Source of the DNA: Bradyrhizobium sp. CCGE-LA001
GTDB taxonomy: Bacteria; Pseudomonadota; Alphaproteobacteria; Rhizobiales; Xanthobacteraceae
Direction: 5' to 3'
DNA length: 64,000 nucleotides
Assembly (NCBI RefSeq): GCF_000296215.2
Contig: NZ_CP013949.1
Location: 7,433,501 to 7,497,500, forward strand
Every line of letters starts with the position of its first letter. Position 1 is the first letter of the stretch. The notes under the pieces were generated by a model. The model was not told where the DNA came from. It saw only the letters and a list, made by a program, of their open reading frames with translations, and did not search any database. Made by a program: the position numbers and the translations under genes. Shown here piece by piece: positions 31,434-40,579 of this stretch.

Positions 31434-32198
31434 CTACGGATGCGTTCCGCTTTGCCGCCGCCCTCGCAACCACACCGCAAAAGCGATCAACACAGCGCCT
31501 GCGAGCGTGAACCAGGTGATCGCGTATTGCAGGTGATCGTCTTTCAGATGCACGTCGAGCGGGCCGGGACGCGGAATGCCGTTCTCGGGCACCGGGCGCT
31601 CGAGATCGACGTAGAACGGCGCAACCGCGCCCCAACCGAGCGCACGCGCAATTGCCAGATGATCGCGCACGAACCACAGCCGCTTGTCGCGGTTCTCCGC
31701 CGGCGTCAGCCATCCCGGCGCCTCCGAAAAGCGCAGATAGCCGGTAAGCTCCACCGGTTGCCCCGTGACGAGCTTCTTCACCGCGCGATCCTCGACGCTG
31801 CGATCCTGCATCGTATTCTCGACGAAGCCGGCATCGATCACCACCATCTCGCCGCTCGGAAGCCGCGCCGGCAGGAATGCCCAGGTGCCGGGGCCGGAGG
31901 CGTCCTTGCGCACGGCCGAGCCGGAGGAATAGACCATCGCATCGGGCAGGGCTGCGTAGACCGCCGTGAAGCTGACGCGGCGGAATTCATCGCGCGCGGG
32001 ATTCAGAGTCGCCCATTGCGACGCCGGCGGCAGCGCGACGGGGGCCTGTGCCAGGCGCTCGGTAAGCGCCGCGATCAGGTCGTGCTTGGCCGTTCGGCGC
32101 TGCAACTGCCAGACGCCGAGTGCGACGAAGACGGCCGTCAGGAACAGCGTGAACAGCGCGAAGCCGGCCACGCGAGGCTTGCGCACAGTCCCGTTCAT
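31434..32198 (-). CDS. SURF1-family cytochrome oxidase biogenesis protein
   Basis: The protein has 254 residues with TM1 near 11-30 (AGFALFTLFLTAVFVALGVWQLQRR) and a C-terminal TM (AITWFTLAGAVLIAFAVWLRGRR). The conserved GVWQLQRR, the GWLTPAENR-like segment and DDHLQYAITWF near the end are SURF1/SHY1 marks. It helps insert heme a into subunit I of aa3 oxidase in the inner membrane. Its ATG overlaps the stop of the DUF983 gene (ATGA), so the two are translationally coupled downstream of ctaE. Confidence 0.94.
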   Translation of the reverse strand: MNGTVRKPRVAGFALFTLFLTAVFVALGVWQLQRRTAKHDLIAALTERLAQAPVALPPASQWATLNPARDEFRRVSFTAVYAALPDAMVYSSGSAVRKDASGPGTWAFLPARLPSGEMVVIDAGFVENTMQDRSVEDRAVKKLVTGQPVELTGYLRFSEAPGWLTPAENRDKRLWFVRDHLAIARALGWGAVAPFYVDLERPVPENGIPRPGPLDVHLKDDHLQYAITWFTLAGAVLIAFAVWLRGRRQSGTHP

Positions 32199-32596
32199 TT
32201 CGCGCGGTCGACCAGCCGGCCGGGCGCCGCCTTGTGATGGAATTGCAATGCGATCAGCAGCGACTTCATCGCGCGCAGCGGCAACAGCGTGGTGGCGAGG
32301 ATCAACGGCAGCCAGAGCAACGCATGCAGCCAGAACGGCGGCTGATACTTGACCTCGACGACGAGCGCGCAGCCGACCACGATGGCACCGGCCAGCATGA
32401 TGATGAAGATCGCCGGGCCGTCGCCGGTATCGATGAACGCGTAGTCGAGATCGCAGCGGTCGCAGCGCGGCGCAAGCGTCAGGAAGCCCGCATAGAGCTT
32501 GCCCTCGCCGCAGCGCGGGCATTTGCAGGCGAGCCCGCGCAGCGCGCTTTGCAGGACCGTGGTCTCGGACTCGGTTGGGGCAGCTGTGTCGTTCAT
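32195..32596 (-). CDS. DUF983 membrane protein
   Basis: The protein has 133 residues from the ATG at 32596. The N-terminal zinc-ribbon-like motif CKCPRCGEGKLY, with a second CDRCDLDY, is followed by two membrane helices (AIFIIMLAGAIVVGCALVVEV and FWLHALLWLPLILATTLLPLRAMKSLLIAL). This is the DUF983 pattern, regularly found beside cytochrome oxidase genes in alphaproteobacteria, with a presumed assembly or metal-delivery role that is not proven. It overlaps surf1 by 4 bases and is separated from ctaE by a terminator. Confidence 0.9.
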   Translation of the reverse strand: MNDTAAPTESETTVLQSALRGLACKCPRCGEGKLYAGFLTLAPRCDRCDLDYAFIDTGDGPAIFIIMLAGAIVVGCALVVEVKYQPPFWLHALLWLPLILATTLLPLRAMKSLLIALQFHHKAAPGRLVDRAK

Positions 32597-32648
32597 GATG
32601 GCAAACTCTATCACAGTTTCCGCCGAAGCTTCCGGCAGCTGAAAAGCG

Positions 32649-32673
32649 AAAGGGCGGCCTGGGGCCGCCCTTT
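32649..32673 (-). terminator. terminator after ctaE
   Basis: A perfect 11-base stem AAAGGGCGGCC / GGCCGCCCTTT with a 3-base loop lies 22 bases beyond the ctaE stop. On the minus strand TTCGCTTTTC follows. It splits the cta operon from the DUF983-surf1 pair, or allows partial read-through. Confidence 0.8.
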
Positions 32674-32695
32674 CTGATCATCTGTCTTGCGGAGC

Positions 32696-33592
32696 TCAGT
32701 GCGCGCCGTGGGCCATGGTCTCGGCGCCGTGTCCCCAGACGTAGATGCAGAGGAACAGGAACAGCCAGACCACGTCGACGAAGTGCCAGTACCAGGCGGC
32801 GAACTCGAAACCGAGATGCTGCTTCGGCGTGAAGTGCCCTGCATAGACGCGGAACAGGCAGACCAGCAGGAAGATGGTGCCGACCAGCACGTGGAAGCCA
32901 TGGAAGCCGGTCGCCATGAAGAAGGTCGCACCATAGACGTTGCCGCCGAAGGAGAACGCGGCGTGGCCGTACTCATAGGCCTGCACGCAGGTGAACAGCG
33001 CGCCCAGCACGACGGTGAGGATCAGGCCGTATTTCAGGCCCTGGCGATCGTTCTCGAGCAGCGCGTGGTGCGCCCAGGTCACGGTGGTGCCGGAGGTGAG
33101 CAGGATCAGCGTGTTCAGGAGCGGCAGGTGCCAGGGATCGAAGGTCTCGATGCCCTTGGGCGGCCAGGTGCCGGGGACGGAGCAGGCGCCCGCCTGGGTG
33201 CCGAGGCCGCAACCGAACACCGCATCGCGCGTGGCGTGAACGGCGTCGGCCGGGAACAACGCGGCATTGAAATAGGCCCAGAACCAGGCCACGAAGAACA
33301 TCACCTCGGAGGCGATGAACAGGATCATGCCGTAGCGGTGATGCAGCTGAACGACGCGGGTGTGGTCGCCCTTGTACTGGGCTTCCTTGATCACGTCGGC
33401 CCACCAGCTCGCCATGGTGTAGAGCACACCGACGGTGCCGACGCCGAACACGATCGGTGCGGCCGAGAACATGTGGTGCATCCAGGCGACCGCGCCGACA
33501 GCCATGATGAAGGCCGACAACGAGCCGACGGCCGGCCACGGCGAGGGATCGACCAGATGGTAGTCGTGATGCTTGGTGTGCGCCGTTGCCAT
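32696..33592 (-). CDS. ctaE: cytochrome c oxidase subunit III
   Basis: The protein has 298 residues from the ATG at 33592. It has seven membrane helices (for example IMAVGAVAWMHHMFSAAPIVFGV and MILFIASEVMFFVAWFWAYFNAALFP, with the conserved Glu). HHALLENDRQGLKYGL and GFHGFHVLVGTIFLLVCLFR are typical of subunit III. The end, FAAWYWHFVDVVWLFLFLCIYVWG, closes the fold. Subunit III stabilises the proton-pumping core of the aa3 oxidase. It is last in the cta operon. Confidence 0.97.
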   Translation of the reverse strand: MATAHTKHHDYHLVDPSPWPAVGSLSAFIMAVGAVAWMHHMFSAAPIVFGVGTVGVLYTMASWWADVIKEAQYKGDHTRVVQLHHRYGMILFIASEVMFFVAWFWAYFNAALFPADAVHATRDAVFGCGLGTQAGACSVPGTWPPKGIETFDPWHLPLLNTLILLTSGTTVTWAHHALLENDRQGLKYGLILTVVLGALFTCVQAYEYGHAAFSFGGNVYGATFFMATGFHGFHVLVGTIFLLVCLFRVYAGHFTPKQHLGFEFAAWYWHFVDVVWLFLFLCIYVWGHGAETMAHGAH

Positions 33593-33671
33593 TGCGGTCT
33601 CTCTCCTCAATCCGGTGCCTGTCAGGCACTTATCCCCTCGTGTCCAACCGACCGGGCGCGAGCCCCGTCGA

Positions 33672-34325
33672 TCAGAGATTTCCCTTGCGCTTGTCGCCCT
33701 CGCCCGACGCCAGCGGCTTCACCACCGGATCCTTCACCGGATAGAAGGTGTAGGACAGCGTGATCGTGTTCAGGGTGTCGTTCTCGTGGTCATCGGCGAT
33801 CGATGGATCGACGTAGAACACGACCGGCATCTCCCGCTTCTCGCCCGGCGCCATGGTCTGCTCGGTGAAGCAGAAGCAGTTGATCTTCTGGAAGTAGGCC
33901 CCGACCGTCAGCGGCGCGACGTTGTAGGCGGCCTGCCCCGCAGTGGTGCGCGCGGCCTGGTTGGTCACGGTGTAGTAGACGGTCGTGACCTGACCGATAT
34001 TGACCTCGATCTCGGTCTGCTCCGGTTCGAACTTCCAGGGCAGACCGGGCGCGATGTTGGAATCGAAACGCACCAGGATCTTGCGCGCGATCGGGCCGGT
34101 GGCCGGCGCGGAGGTCGCGACCTGGGTGGTGCCGTTGAAGCCGGTGGCGCGGCAGAACCAATTGTAGAACGGCACCGCCGCGTAGGAGGCGCCGACCATC
34201 AGCGCCACCACGACGCCGCAGATGGAAGCGACCACCACATCGCGGCCGAGGCCACGGCCCTTGGCCGGCTTACGATGTGCCGGCTTGGCGCTGACGTCCT
34301 GCGATATGGTCGGTTCGTGATCCAT
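33672..34325 (-). CDS. ctaG: cytochrome c oxidase assembly protein CtaG/Cox11
   Basis: The protein has 217 residues with one membrane helix (VVVASICGVVVALMVGASYAAVPFYNWFC) and a periplasmic Ig-like domain. The copper-binding motif CFCF (FQKINCFCFTEQ) and the conserved single Cys near the helix (FYNWFCRATG) define Cox11. It delivers copper to the CuB centre of subunit I. The conserved PGEKREMPVVFYVDP and ITLSYTFYPV also match. It sits 79 bases before ctaE. Confidence 0.96.
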   Translation of the reverse strand: MDHEPTISQDVSAKPAHRKPAKGRGLGRDVVVASICGVVVALMVGASYAAVPFYNWFCRATGFNGTTQVATSAPATGPIARKILVRFDSNIAPGLPWKFEPEQTEIEVNIGQVTTVYYTVTNQAARTTAGQAAYNVAPLTVGAYFQKINCFCFTEQTMAPGEKREMPVVFYVDPSIADDHENDTLNTITLSYTFYPVKDPVVKPLASGEGDKRKGNL

Positions 34326-34330
34326 GTTTC

Positions 34331-34495
34331 CTACATCGGCCGCACTAGCACCGCCGGTCCCTTGACCATGGTGACGGCGAAGAACAGCACCACGAGCACG
34401 CCGAGCGCCAGCGCGATGGCAATTGAGCGCTGACGACGGCTCTTCCGCTGCGCCTCGGTGAGGACGATTCCATCTGGCTCGGGTTTGTCGGCCAT
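34331..34495 (-). CDS. small CoxF-like membrane protein
   Basis: The protein has 54 residues from the ATG at 34495. It has a charged N-terminus (LTEAQRKSRRQRS) and one membrane helix (IAIALALGVLVVLFFAVTMVKG). Small single-span proteins of this type (CoxF/CtaF) occur between ctaB and ctaG in alphaproteobacteria. It is 7 bases after ctaB and 5 bases before ctaG, fully inside the operon. The role is probably in oxidase assembly, but this is inference. Confidence 0.8.
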   Translation of the reverse strand: MADKPEPDGIVLTEAQRKSRRQRSIAIALALGVLVVLFFAVTMVKGPAVLVRPM

Positions 34496-34502
34496 TCCTG
34501 CC

Positions 34503-35447
34503 TCATGCGCCCCATGCCACCGGAGCAAGCGCCCGGAACACGACCTCGGCCAGCAGGGTCGCGAACAGCGCGAACAGGTACAGGATCGAGAAGGCAAACA
34601 GCTTGCGGGTCGCACGCAGCGACTGGCTGCGCTCGCGGCGCATGTAGACGTTGATCGCGAGCACCAGCATGCCGGCGCCGAGGATGAGCGAGACGATGCC
34701 GTAGACGGCATCGAAATAGCCGAGCGCCCAGGGCGCCGCGGCGACCGCGATCAGCACGATGGTGTAGAGCAGGATCTGAAGGCGCGTCGCATCGGGGCCG
34801 GCGACGTTCGGCAGCATCGGAATGCCGGCGCGCGCATAATCGTCGGAGCGGAACAGCGCCAGCGCCCAGAAATGCGGCGGCGTCCAGAAGAAGATGATGG
34901 CGAACAGCAGCAGCGGCTCGACGTCGACCGTGCCCGTCACCGCGGCCCAGGCCACCACCGGCGGCAGCGCGCCGGCGGCGCCGCCGATCACGATGTTCTG
35001 CGCGGTCCAGCGCTTCAGCCACATCGTGTAGATCACGACGTAGAAGAAGATGGTGAAGGCGAGCAGGCCGCCTGCGATCCAGTTGACGAGGATGCCAAGC
35101 GTCATCACCGAGAAGAAGGCGAGCGTCAGGCCGAACGCCATGGCTTCGGGCCGGGTGATTCGGCCGCGCGGGATCGGCCGGTTCGCGGTGCGCGACATCT
35201 TGGCGTCGATGTCGCCTTCAAGCGCCATGTTGAGCGCGCCCGAGGCGCCGGCACCGACCGCGATGCAGAGCAGCGAGGTGATCGCCAGCACCCAGTGGAA
35301 ATGTCCGGGTGCCATCGCCATCCCGACCAGCGCGGTGAAGATCACCAGCGACATCACCCGCGGCTTGAGCAGCGCGATGTAATCGCCGACCTCCGCTTCG
35401 GAGATGCGGGGATTGATGTCGATGGCGTGGTGGTCGAGGACGGACAC
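34503..35447 (-). CDS. ctaB: protoheme IX farnesyltransferase
   Basis: The protein has 314 residues with about nine membrane helices. The UbiA-type diphosphate-binding motif is NMALEGDIDAKMSRTANRP, and a second Asp-rich site is FRSDDYARAGIPMLP. It converts heme b to heme o with farnesyl diphosphate, the first step to heme a for the aa3 oxidase. The opening VGDYIALLKPRVMSLVIFTALVGM is typical. It lies 60 bases after ctaD. Confidence 0.97.
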   Translation of the reverse strand: MSVLDHHAIDINPRISEAEVGDYIALLKPRVMSLVIFTALVGMAMAPGHFHWVLAITSLLCIAVGAGASGALNMALEGDIDAKMSRTANRPIPRGRITRPEAMAFGLTLAFFSVMTLGILVNWIAGGLLAFTIFFYVVIYTMWLKRWTAQNIVIGGAAGALPPVVAWAAVTGTVDVEPLLLFAIIFFWTPPHFWALALFRSDDYARAGIPMLPNVAGPDATRLQILLYTIVLIAVAAAPWALGYFDAVYGIVSLILGAGMLVLAINVYMRRERSQSLRATRKLFAFSILYLFALFATLLAEVVFRALAPVAWGA

Positions 35448-35507
35448 TTAATTCAACTCGCTTCGTGATAGAGCCGCGGCGCCCGTCAAGGCGCCGCGGA
35501 GGATGGC

Positions 35508-37124
35508 TTACTGCACGCGGGGCAGCACTTCGAACTGATGGAAGGGCGGCGGTGAAGACAGCGTCCACTCCAGCGTGGTGGCACCTGCACCCCACGGATT
35601 GTCGCCCGCCGGCACCTTCTTCATGAAGGCGTCGAGCACGCAATAGAGGAAGATCAGGACGCCGAAGCCGGAGATGTAGGAGCCGAGCGACGAGATCAGG
35701 TTCCAGCCCGCGAACGCATCGGGATAGTCGACATAGCGGCGCGGCATGCCCGACAGGCCGAGGAAGTGCTGCGGGAAGAACACCAGGTTGACGCCAATGA
35801 AGGTGACCCAGAAGTGCAGCTTGGCCAGCCCTTCATTGTACATGTAGCCCGACATCTTCGGGAACCAGTAGTACCAGCCGGCGAAGATCGCGAACACGGC
35901 GCCGAGCGACAGCACGTAGTGGAAGTGCGCGACGACGTAGTAGGTCTCCTGGAGCACGCGGTCGACGCCCGCATTCGCCAGCACGACGCCGGTGACGCCG
36001 CCGACCGTGAACAGGAAGATGAAGCCGACCGCCCAGATCATGGGCGCGCGGAATTCGATCGAGCCGCCCCACATCGTGGCGATCCAGGAGAAGATCTTCA
36101 CGCCGGTCGGGACCGCGATCACCATGGTGGCGGCGACGAAATAGGCCTGCGTCGCCGAGGACATGCCGACCGTGTACATGTGGTGCGCCCACACCACGAA
36201 GCCGATGCCGCCGATCGCGACCATGGCGTAGGCCATGCCGAGATAGCCGAACACGGGCTTGCGCGAGAAGGTCGAGACGATCTGGCTGACCATGCCGAAG
36301 CCGGGCAGGATCAGGATGTACACTTCGGGGTGGCCGAAGAACCAGAACAAATGCTGGAATAGCACCGGATCGCCGCCGCCCTCGGGCGCGAAGAACGTCG
36401 TGTGGAAATTGCGGTCGGTGAGCAGCATGGTGATCGCACCGGCGAGCACCGGCAGCGACAACAGCAGCAGGAACACGGTCACCAGGATCGACCACACGAA
36501 CAGCGGCATCTTGTGCAGGGTCATGCCAGGCGCGCGCATGTTGAAGATGGTGGTGATGAAGTTGATGGCGCCGAGGATCGACGAGGCGCCCGCCAGATGC
36601 AGCGACAGGATCGCGAAGTCGACGGCCGGGCCCGGATGACCGGAGCTCGACAGCGGCACATACATGGTCCAGCCGGCGCCGACGCCGTTGGCGCCCGGCT
36701 CACCCTCGACGAAGGTCGACATCAGCAGCAGCGCGAAGGAGGCCGGCAGCAGCCAGAACGAGATGTTGTTCATGCGCGGGAACGCCATGTCGGGCGCGCC
36801 GATCATCAGCGGCACGAACCAGTTGCCGAAACCGCCGATCATCGCGGGCATGACCATGAAGAAGATCATGATCAGGCCGTGCGAGGTCACGAAGACGTTG
36901 TAGGTGTGCGCCTCGTGGAAGATCTGCACGCCCGGATACATCAGCTCGGCCCGGATCGCGATCGACATCGCGGCACCGATGATGCCGGCGACGACCGCGA
37001 AGATCAGGTACATCGTGCCGATGTCCTTGTGATTGGTCGAATAGACGTAGCGCCGCCATCCGGTCGGATGGGCGTGCTCGTGGTCATGCGCGTGATCGCC
37101 GTGTGCCGCTGCGCTCGTTGCCAT
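35508..37124 (-). CDS. ctaD: cytochrome c oxidase subunit I, aa3 type
   Basis: The protein has 538 residues from the ATG at 37124, with AGGA upstream; an in-frame TTG two codons earlier is weaker. It is a twelve-helix heme-copper oxidase subunit: HGLIMIFFMVMPAMIGGFGNWFVPLMIG, then FWFFGHPEVYILILPGFGM with the D-channel Glu and a CuB His, and VWAHHMYTVGM with the other CuB His pair. THE heme ligands are in VVAHFHYVLSLGAVF. A His-rich N-terminus (HGDHAHDHEHAH) is noteworthy and may bind metal. Confidence 0.98.
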   Translation of the reverse strand: MATSAAAHGDHAHDHEHAHPTGWRRYVYSTNHKDIGTMYLIFAVVAGIIGAAMSIAIRAELMYPGVQIFHEAHTYNVFVTSHGLIMIFFMVMPAMIGGFGNWFVPLMIGAPDMAFPRMNNISFWLLPASFALLLMSTFVEGEPGANGVGAGWTMYVPLSSSGHPGPAVDFAILSLHLAGASSILGAINFITTIFNMRAPGMTLHKMPLFVWSILVTVFLLLLSLPVLAGAITMLLTDRNFHTTFFAPEGGGDPVLFQHLFWFFGHPEVYILILPGFGMVSQIVSTFSRKPVFGYLGMAYAMVAIGGIGFVVWAHHMYTVGMSSATQAYFVAATMVIAVPTGVKIFSWIATMWGGSIEFRAPMIWAVGFIFLFTVGGVTGVVLANAGVDRVLQETYYVVAHFHYVLSLGAVFAIFAGWYYWFPKMSGYMYNEGLAKLHFWVTFIGVNLVFFPQHFLGLSGMPRRYVDYPDAFAGWNLISSLGSYISGFGVLIFLYCVLDAFMKKVPAGDNPWGAGATTLEWTLSSPPPFHQFEVLPRVQ

Positions 37125-37211
37125 TTTCAAATCCTGCCTTGCGTCCCGTTCGGACCTGATGCGGTCCCGCCCTTCATGGCGCTTTCAGTCCCCAGAGCCT
37201 CCGACCGGCGC

Positions 37212-38051
37212 TTACTGCGTCGGGCCGGCCGCGGAGGCGTAGGTGCTGGTGCCGCCGCTCGCATATTTCTTCTTCGCCGCCTCGACCCAGGAGGCGAACT
37301 CCTGGTCGTCGACCACGCGGATCGCGATCGGCATGAAGGCGTGATCCTTGCCGCACAATTCCGAGCACTGGCCGTAATACATGCCGGTCTTGGTGGCCTT
37401 GAACCAGGTCTCGTTCAGCCGGCCCGGAATGGCGTCGATCTTGACGCCGAAAGCCGGCAGCGCAAAGGCGTGGATGACGTCTGCGCCGGTAACCTGGACA
37501 CGAACCACCTTGTTCACCGGCACGACCATCTCATTGTCGACGCCGAGCAGCCGGGGCTGCTTGTCCTGGGCCATCAGCGAGTCGAACTCGAACTTGCCGT
37601 TATCCGGATACGCATAAGACCAGTACCACTGCTTGCCGGTCGCCTTGATGGTCAGGTCCGCCTTGGGAATGTCGAGCTCGAGGAACAGGAGGCGGAACGA
37701 CGGCACCGCGATACCGACCAGGATCAGCACCGGAACCAGGGTCCACACCACCTCGATCAACGTGTGGTGCGTGGTCCGCGACGGCACCGGATTGGCCTTC
37801 GCATTGAACTTGACGACCACGATCACGAGCAGCGCGAGAACGAACAGCGTGATCAAGGTGATCAGCACGAACAGAAAGTTGTGGAACCAGACGATGTTGT
37901 CCATCACCGGGGAGCCGGACTCCTGAAGCGTCCATTCCCAGGGCTTCGGTTGCCCGAGCTCGGCATAAGCCGCGCCGCCCGTCGCCAGCGTCAGACCCGC
38001 CACGGCCAATCCCAGCAACTGCCGGCCCATCCGGCCCATCGACATCCTCAT
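37212..38051 (-). CDS. ctaC: cytochrome c oxidase subunit II
   Basis: The protein has 279 residues: a signal peptide (LLGLAVAGLTLATGGAAYA), two membrane helices and a periplasmic cupredoxin domain. The CuA site is CSELCGKDHAFM with the earlier His in ADVIHAFALPAF. The aromatic electron-entry segment is GKQWYWSYAYPDNG. It accepts electrons from cytochrome c and is first in the operon. The C-terminal tail is Ser, Gly and Thr rich. It lies 87 bases ahead of ctaD. Confidence 0.97.
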   Translation of the reverse strand: MRMSMGRMGRQLLGLAVAGLTLATGGAAYAELGQPKPWEWTLQESGSPVMDNIVWFHNFLFVLITLITLFVLALLVIVVVKFNAKANPVPSRTTHHTLIEVVWTLVPVLILVGIAVPSFRLLFLELDIPKADLTIKATGKQWYWSYAYPDNGKFEFDSLMAQDKQPRLLGVDNEMVVPVNKVVRVQVTGADVIHAFALPAFGVKIDAIPGRLNETWFKATKTGMYYGQCSELCGKDHAFMPIAIRVVDDQEFASWVEAAKKKYASGGTSTYASAAGPTQ

Positions 38052-38500
38052 GCCGTTCGCGCTCCCCTTAGGAAATCACCCCGAATGCGTTCCCTGAAGT
38101 TGCGGGAAACGCTTATTCGATCCGCCCGCCTGACAAACCGCCGCGCAAGAATACCTCTAAGAGGAACTGGGGCCAGATCGCTAGAACGCCGAAATCAAGC
38201 CTCTCAAACCATAATTCTTGATCTATCGCAATGCAGTCTTGGGCCTCATCGGCCACGCGTCACCCGCAAGATATTTCCCAGTAACATCAGACAAAAATAC
38301 CGTTTCCCGGCATGCTGCGGCTTGACAGCGGAATTGCCCGCGGTAGGCACTGGCAGACAGCCGCGCAGAAAGCTGATTCGTGCGGGCGATGGCGGTGCGC
38401 GGCGGCGCGGAATTTGCTTGGGAATTGCCTTCAAGACGCCGTCATTCCCGTATCACTCCGCCGGGCGCGAGCGACCCAGGCGAGCAGAGGGACCGACCCG
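38052..38500. other. divergent intergenic region cta operon / IalB-like gene
   Basis: This is 449 bases with no convincing ORF. TTGATCTATCGCAA at 38218-38231 resembles a FixK/FNR box with two mismatches in one half. An 11-base palindrome CCTCT-A-AGAGG lies near 38154. The AT-rich stretch around 38205-38315 is a good place for the promoters of both flanking genes. Confidence 0.45.
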
Positions 38501-39034
38501 ATGGGGCTTTCGAGATGCACGGCACGGCGGGCTGGCCGCCCCACGATGCTGGCCGCCCTGCTGGCGGCGATCGCCGTCCTGGCGCTGCCGGGCCTTGCCC
38601 ATGCGCAGGGCGCGGTGCGCTCCGTCCACGGCGACTGGCAGATCCGCTGTGACACCCCGCCGGGCGCCCAGAGCGAGCAATGCGCCCTGATCCAGAGCGT
38701 GGTAGCGGAGGACCGCTCCAATGCCGGACTGACCGTCATCGTGCTGAAGACCGCCGACCAGAAGAGCCGCCTGATGCGCGTGGTCGCCCCGCTCGGCGTG
38801 CTCCTGCCCTCCGGCCTCGGTCTCAAGCTCGACAACCAGGACGTCGGCCGCGCCGGATTCGTTCGCTGCCTGCCCAACGGCTGCGTTGCCGAGGTCGTGA
38901 TGGACGACAAGCTGCTCGGCCAGCTCCGCAGCGCCAAGACCGCGACCTTCATCATCTTCGAGACGCCGGAAGAAGGCATCGGCTTCCCGCTCAGCCTGAA
39001 CGGGCTCGGCGAGGGCTACGACAAGCTGCCGTAG
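38501..39034 (+). CDS. IalB-family periplasmic protein
   Basis: The protein has 177 residues from the ATG at 38501, with AGAGGGA upstream. The signal peptide (MLAALLAAIAVLALPGLAHAQG) is followed by the IalB signature: VHGDWQIRCDTPPGAQSEQCALIQSVV with two cysteines, SRLMRVVAPLGVLLPSGLGLKLDNQD, and FVRCLPNGCVAEVVMDDKLL with two more. This family, named from a Bartonella invasion-associated gene, is widespread in Rhizobiales and is periplasmic. Its molecular function is unknown. Confidence 0.9.
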   Translation: MGLSRCTARRAGRPTMLAALLAAIAVLALPGLAHAQGAVRSVHGDWQIRCDTPPGAQSEQCALIQSVVAEDRSNAGLTVIVLKTADQKSRLMRVVAPLGVLLPSGLGLKLDNQDVGRAGFVRCLPNGCVAEVVMDDKLLGQLRSAKTATFIIFETPEEGIGFPLSLNGLGEGYDKLP

Positions 39035-39151
39035 GAGGCCTGACCGCCGGTGAGCGATCCTATTGTTTCCGTAATGTGAGGCTTGTCGCCCTCGCGGAAC
39101 CGGTCCGAAACCATTATCTTGCCCCACAGCCCCCCCATAATGGACGGACGC

Positions 39152-40579
39152 ATGACCAACCCTGCCACGACCTCCCTGCTCGACCGTGCCAATCTCGACC
39201 GCGACCAGGTTCGCAACGAGGTCGCGCGCGGCCTCGCTGGTGCCGACGACGGCGAATTGTTCCTGGAATACAGCCAGACCGAAGCGCTGATGTTCGACAA
39301 TGGGAGGCTGAAGCAGGCGACCTACGACACCTCGCAGGGCTTTGGGCTTCGCGCCGTCAAGGACGACGCCGTCGGCTATGCGCATTCTTCCGACGTCTCG
39401 CTGCCGGCGCTGATTCGCGCCGCCGATGCCGTCGCGGCCGTTCGCGGCGGCTATTCCGGCAGCTTTGCCGCCCCGCCAGCGCATACCAACGTCCGCCTCT
39501 ATGGCGACGATAATCCGCTGGATGCGCCGGGCTTCGAGACCAAGGTCAAGCTGCTCGCCGAGATCGACGCATATTTGCGTGACAAGGATCCGCGCGTGCG
39601 GCAGGTCAGCGTCAGCCTGGGCGCGACCTGGCAGGTGGTCGAGATCCTGCGGCCGGACGGCGAGAGCTATCGCGACATCCGCCCGCTTGTGCGCGTCAAT
39701 ATTTCCGTCGTCGCCGGCCAAGGCGACCGCCAGGAGAGCGGCAGCAAGGGCTATGGCGGCCGCGCCGGCTATGCCGAATTCATCGAGAGCAAGAACTGGC
39801 GCGACGCTGCCGACGGCGCGCTGCGCGAGGCCCTGGTCAATCTGGAATCGATTCCGGCTCCGGCCGGCGAAATGGACGTCGTGTTAGGGGCCGGCTGGCC
39901 CGGCGTGATGCTGCATGAAGCGGTTGGCCACGGCCTCGAAGGCGACTTCAATCGCAAGAAGACCTCTGCCTTCGCCGGCCTGATGGGCCAGCAGGTCGCG
40001 GCCAAGGGCGTCACCGTCGTCGACGACGGCACCATCGCCTCGCGCCGCGGCTCGCTGTCGATCGACGACGAGGGTACCCCGACCAACCGGACCGTGCTGA
40101 TCGAGGACGGCATCCTGGTCGGCTACATGCAGGACCGCCAGAACGCGCGCCTGATGAACATGAAGCCGACCGGCAACGGCCGTCGCCAGGGCTACGCCCA
40201 CGTGCCGATGCCGCGCATGACCAACACCTACATGCTCGCGGGCGACCGCGATCCTGCCGAGATTCTCGCCTCGGTGAAGAACGGCGTGTTCGCCGCGAAT
40301 TTCGGCGGCGGCCAGGTCGACATCACTTCGGGCAAATACGTGTTCCAGTGCACCGAGGCCTACAAGATCGAGAACGGCAAGATCGGCGCGCCGCTCAAGG
40401 GCGCCATGCTGATCGGCAACGGGCCGACCGACCTGCACCGCATCCGCATGATCGGCAACGACCTCGCGCTCGACACCGGCATCGGCACCTGCGGCAAGAA
40501 CGGCCAGGGCGTGCCTGTCGGCGTCGGCCAGCCGTCGCTTCTGATGGAGCGCATCACGGTGGGCGGGACGGGCGCATGA
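39152..40579 (+). CDS. tldD: metalloprotease TldD
   Basis: The protein has 475 residues from the ATG at 39152 (GGACGGA upstream); an ATG at 39140 is also in frame. The zinc motif HEAVGHGLEGD matches the TldD active site. The later regions DEGTPTNRTVLIEDGILVGYMQDRQNAR and PMPRMTNTYMLAGDRDPAEI are also typical. With TldE it forms a heterodimeric peptidase that digests unfolded peptides and matures some peptide antibiotics or antitoxins. No tldE is in view. Its stop overlaps the lepB start. Confidence 0.95.
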   Translation: MTNPATTSLLDRANLDRDQVRNEVARGLAGADDGELFLEYSQTEALMFDNGRLKQATYDTSQGFGLRAVKDDAVGYAHSSDVSLPALIRAADAVAAVRGGYSGSFAAPPAHTNVRLYGDDNPLDAPGFETKVKLLAEIDAYLRDKDPRVRQVSVSLGATWQVVEILRPDGESYRDIRPLVRVNISVVAGQGDRQESGSKGYGGRAGYAEFIESKNWRDAADGALREALVNLESIPAPAGEMDVVLGAGWPGVMLHEAVGHGLEGDFNRKKTSAFAGLMGQQVAAKGVTVVDDGTIASRRGSLSIDDEGTPTNRTVLIEDGILVGYMQDRQNARLMNMKPTGNGRRQGYAHVPMPRMTNTYMLAGDRDPAEILASVKNGVFAANFGGGQVDITSGKYVFQCTEAYKIENGKIGAPLKGAMLIGNGPTDLHRIRMIGNDLALDTGIGTCGKNGQGVPVGVGQPSLLMERITVGGTGA

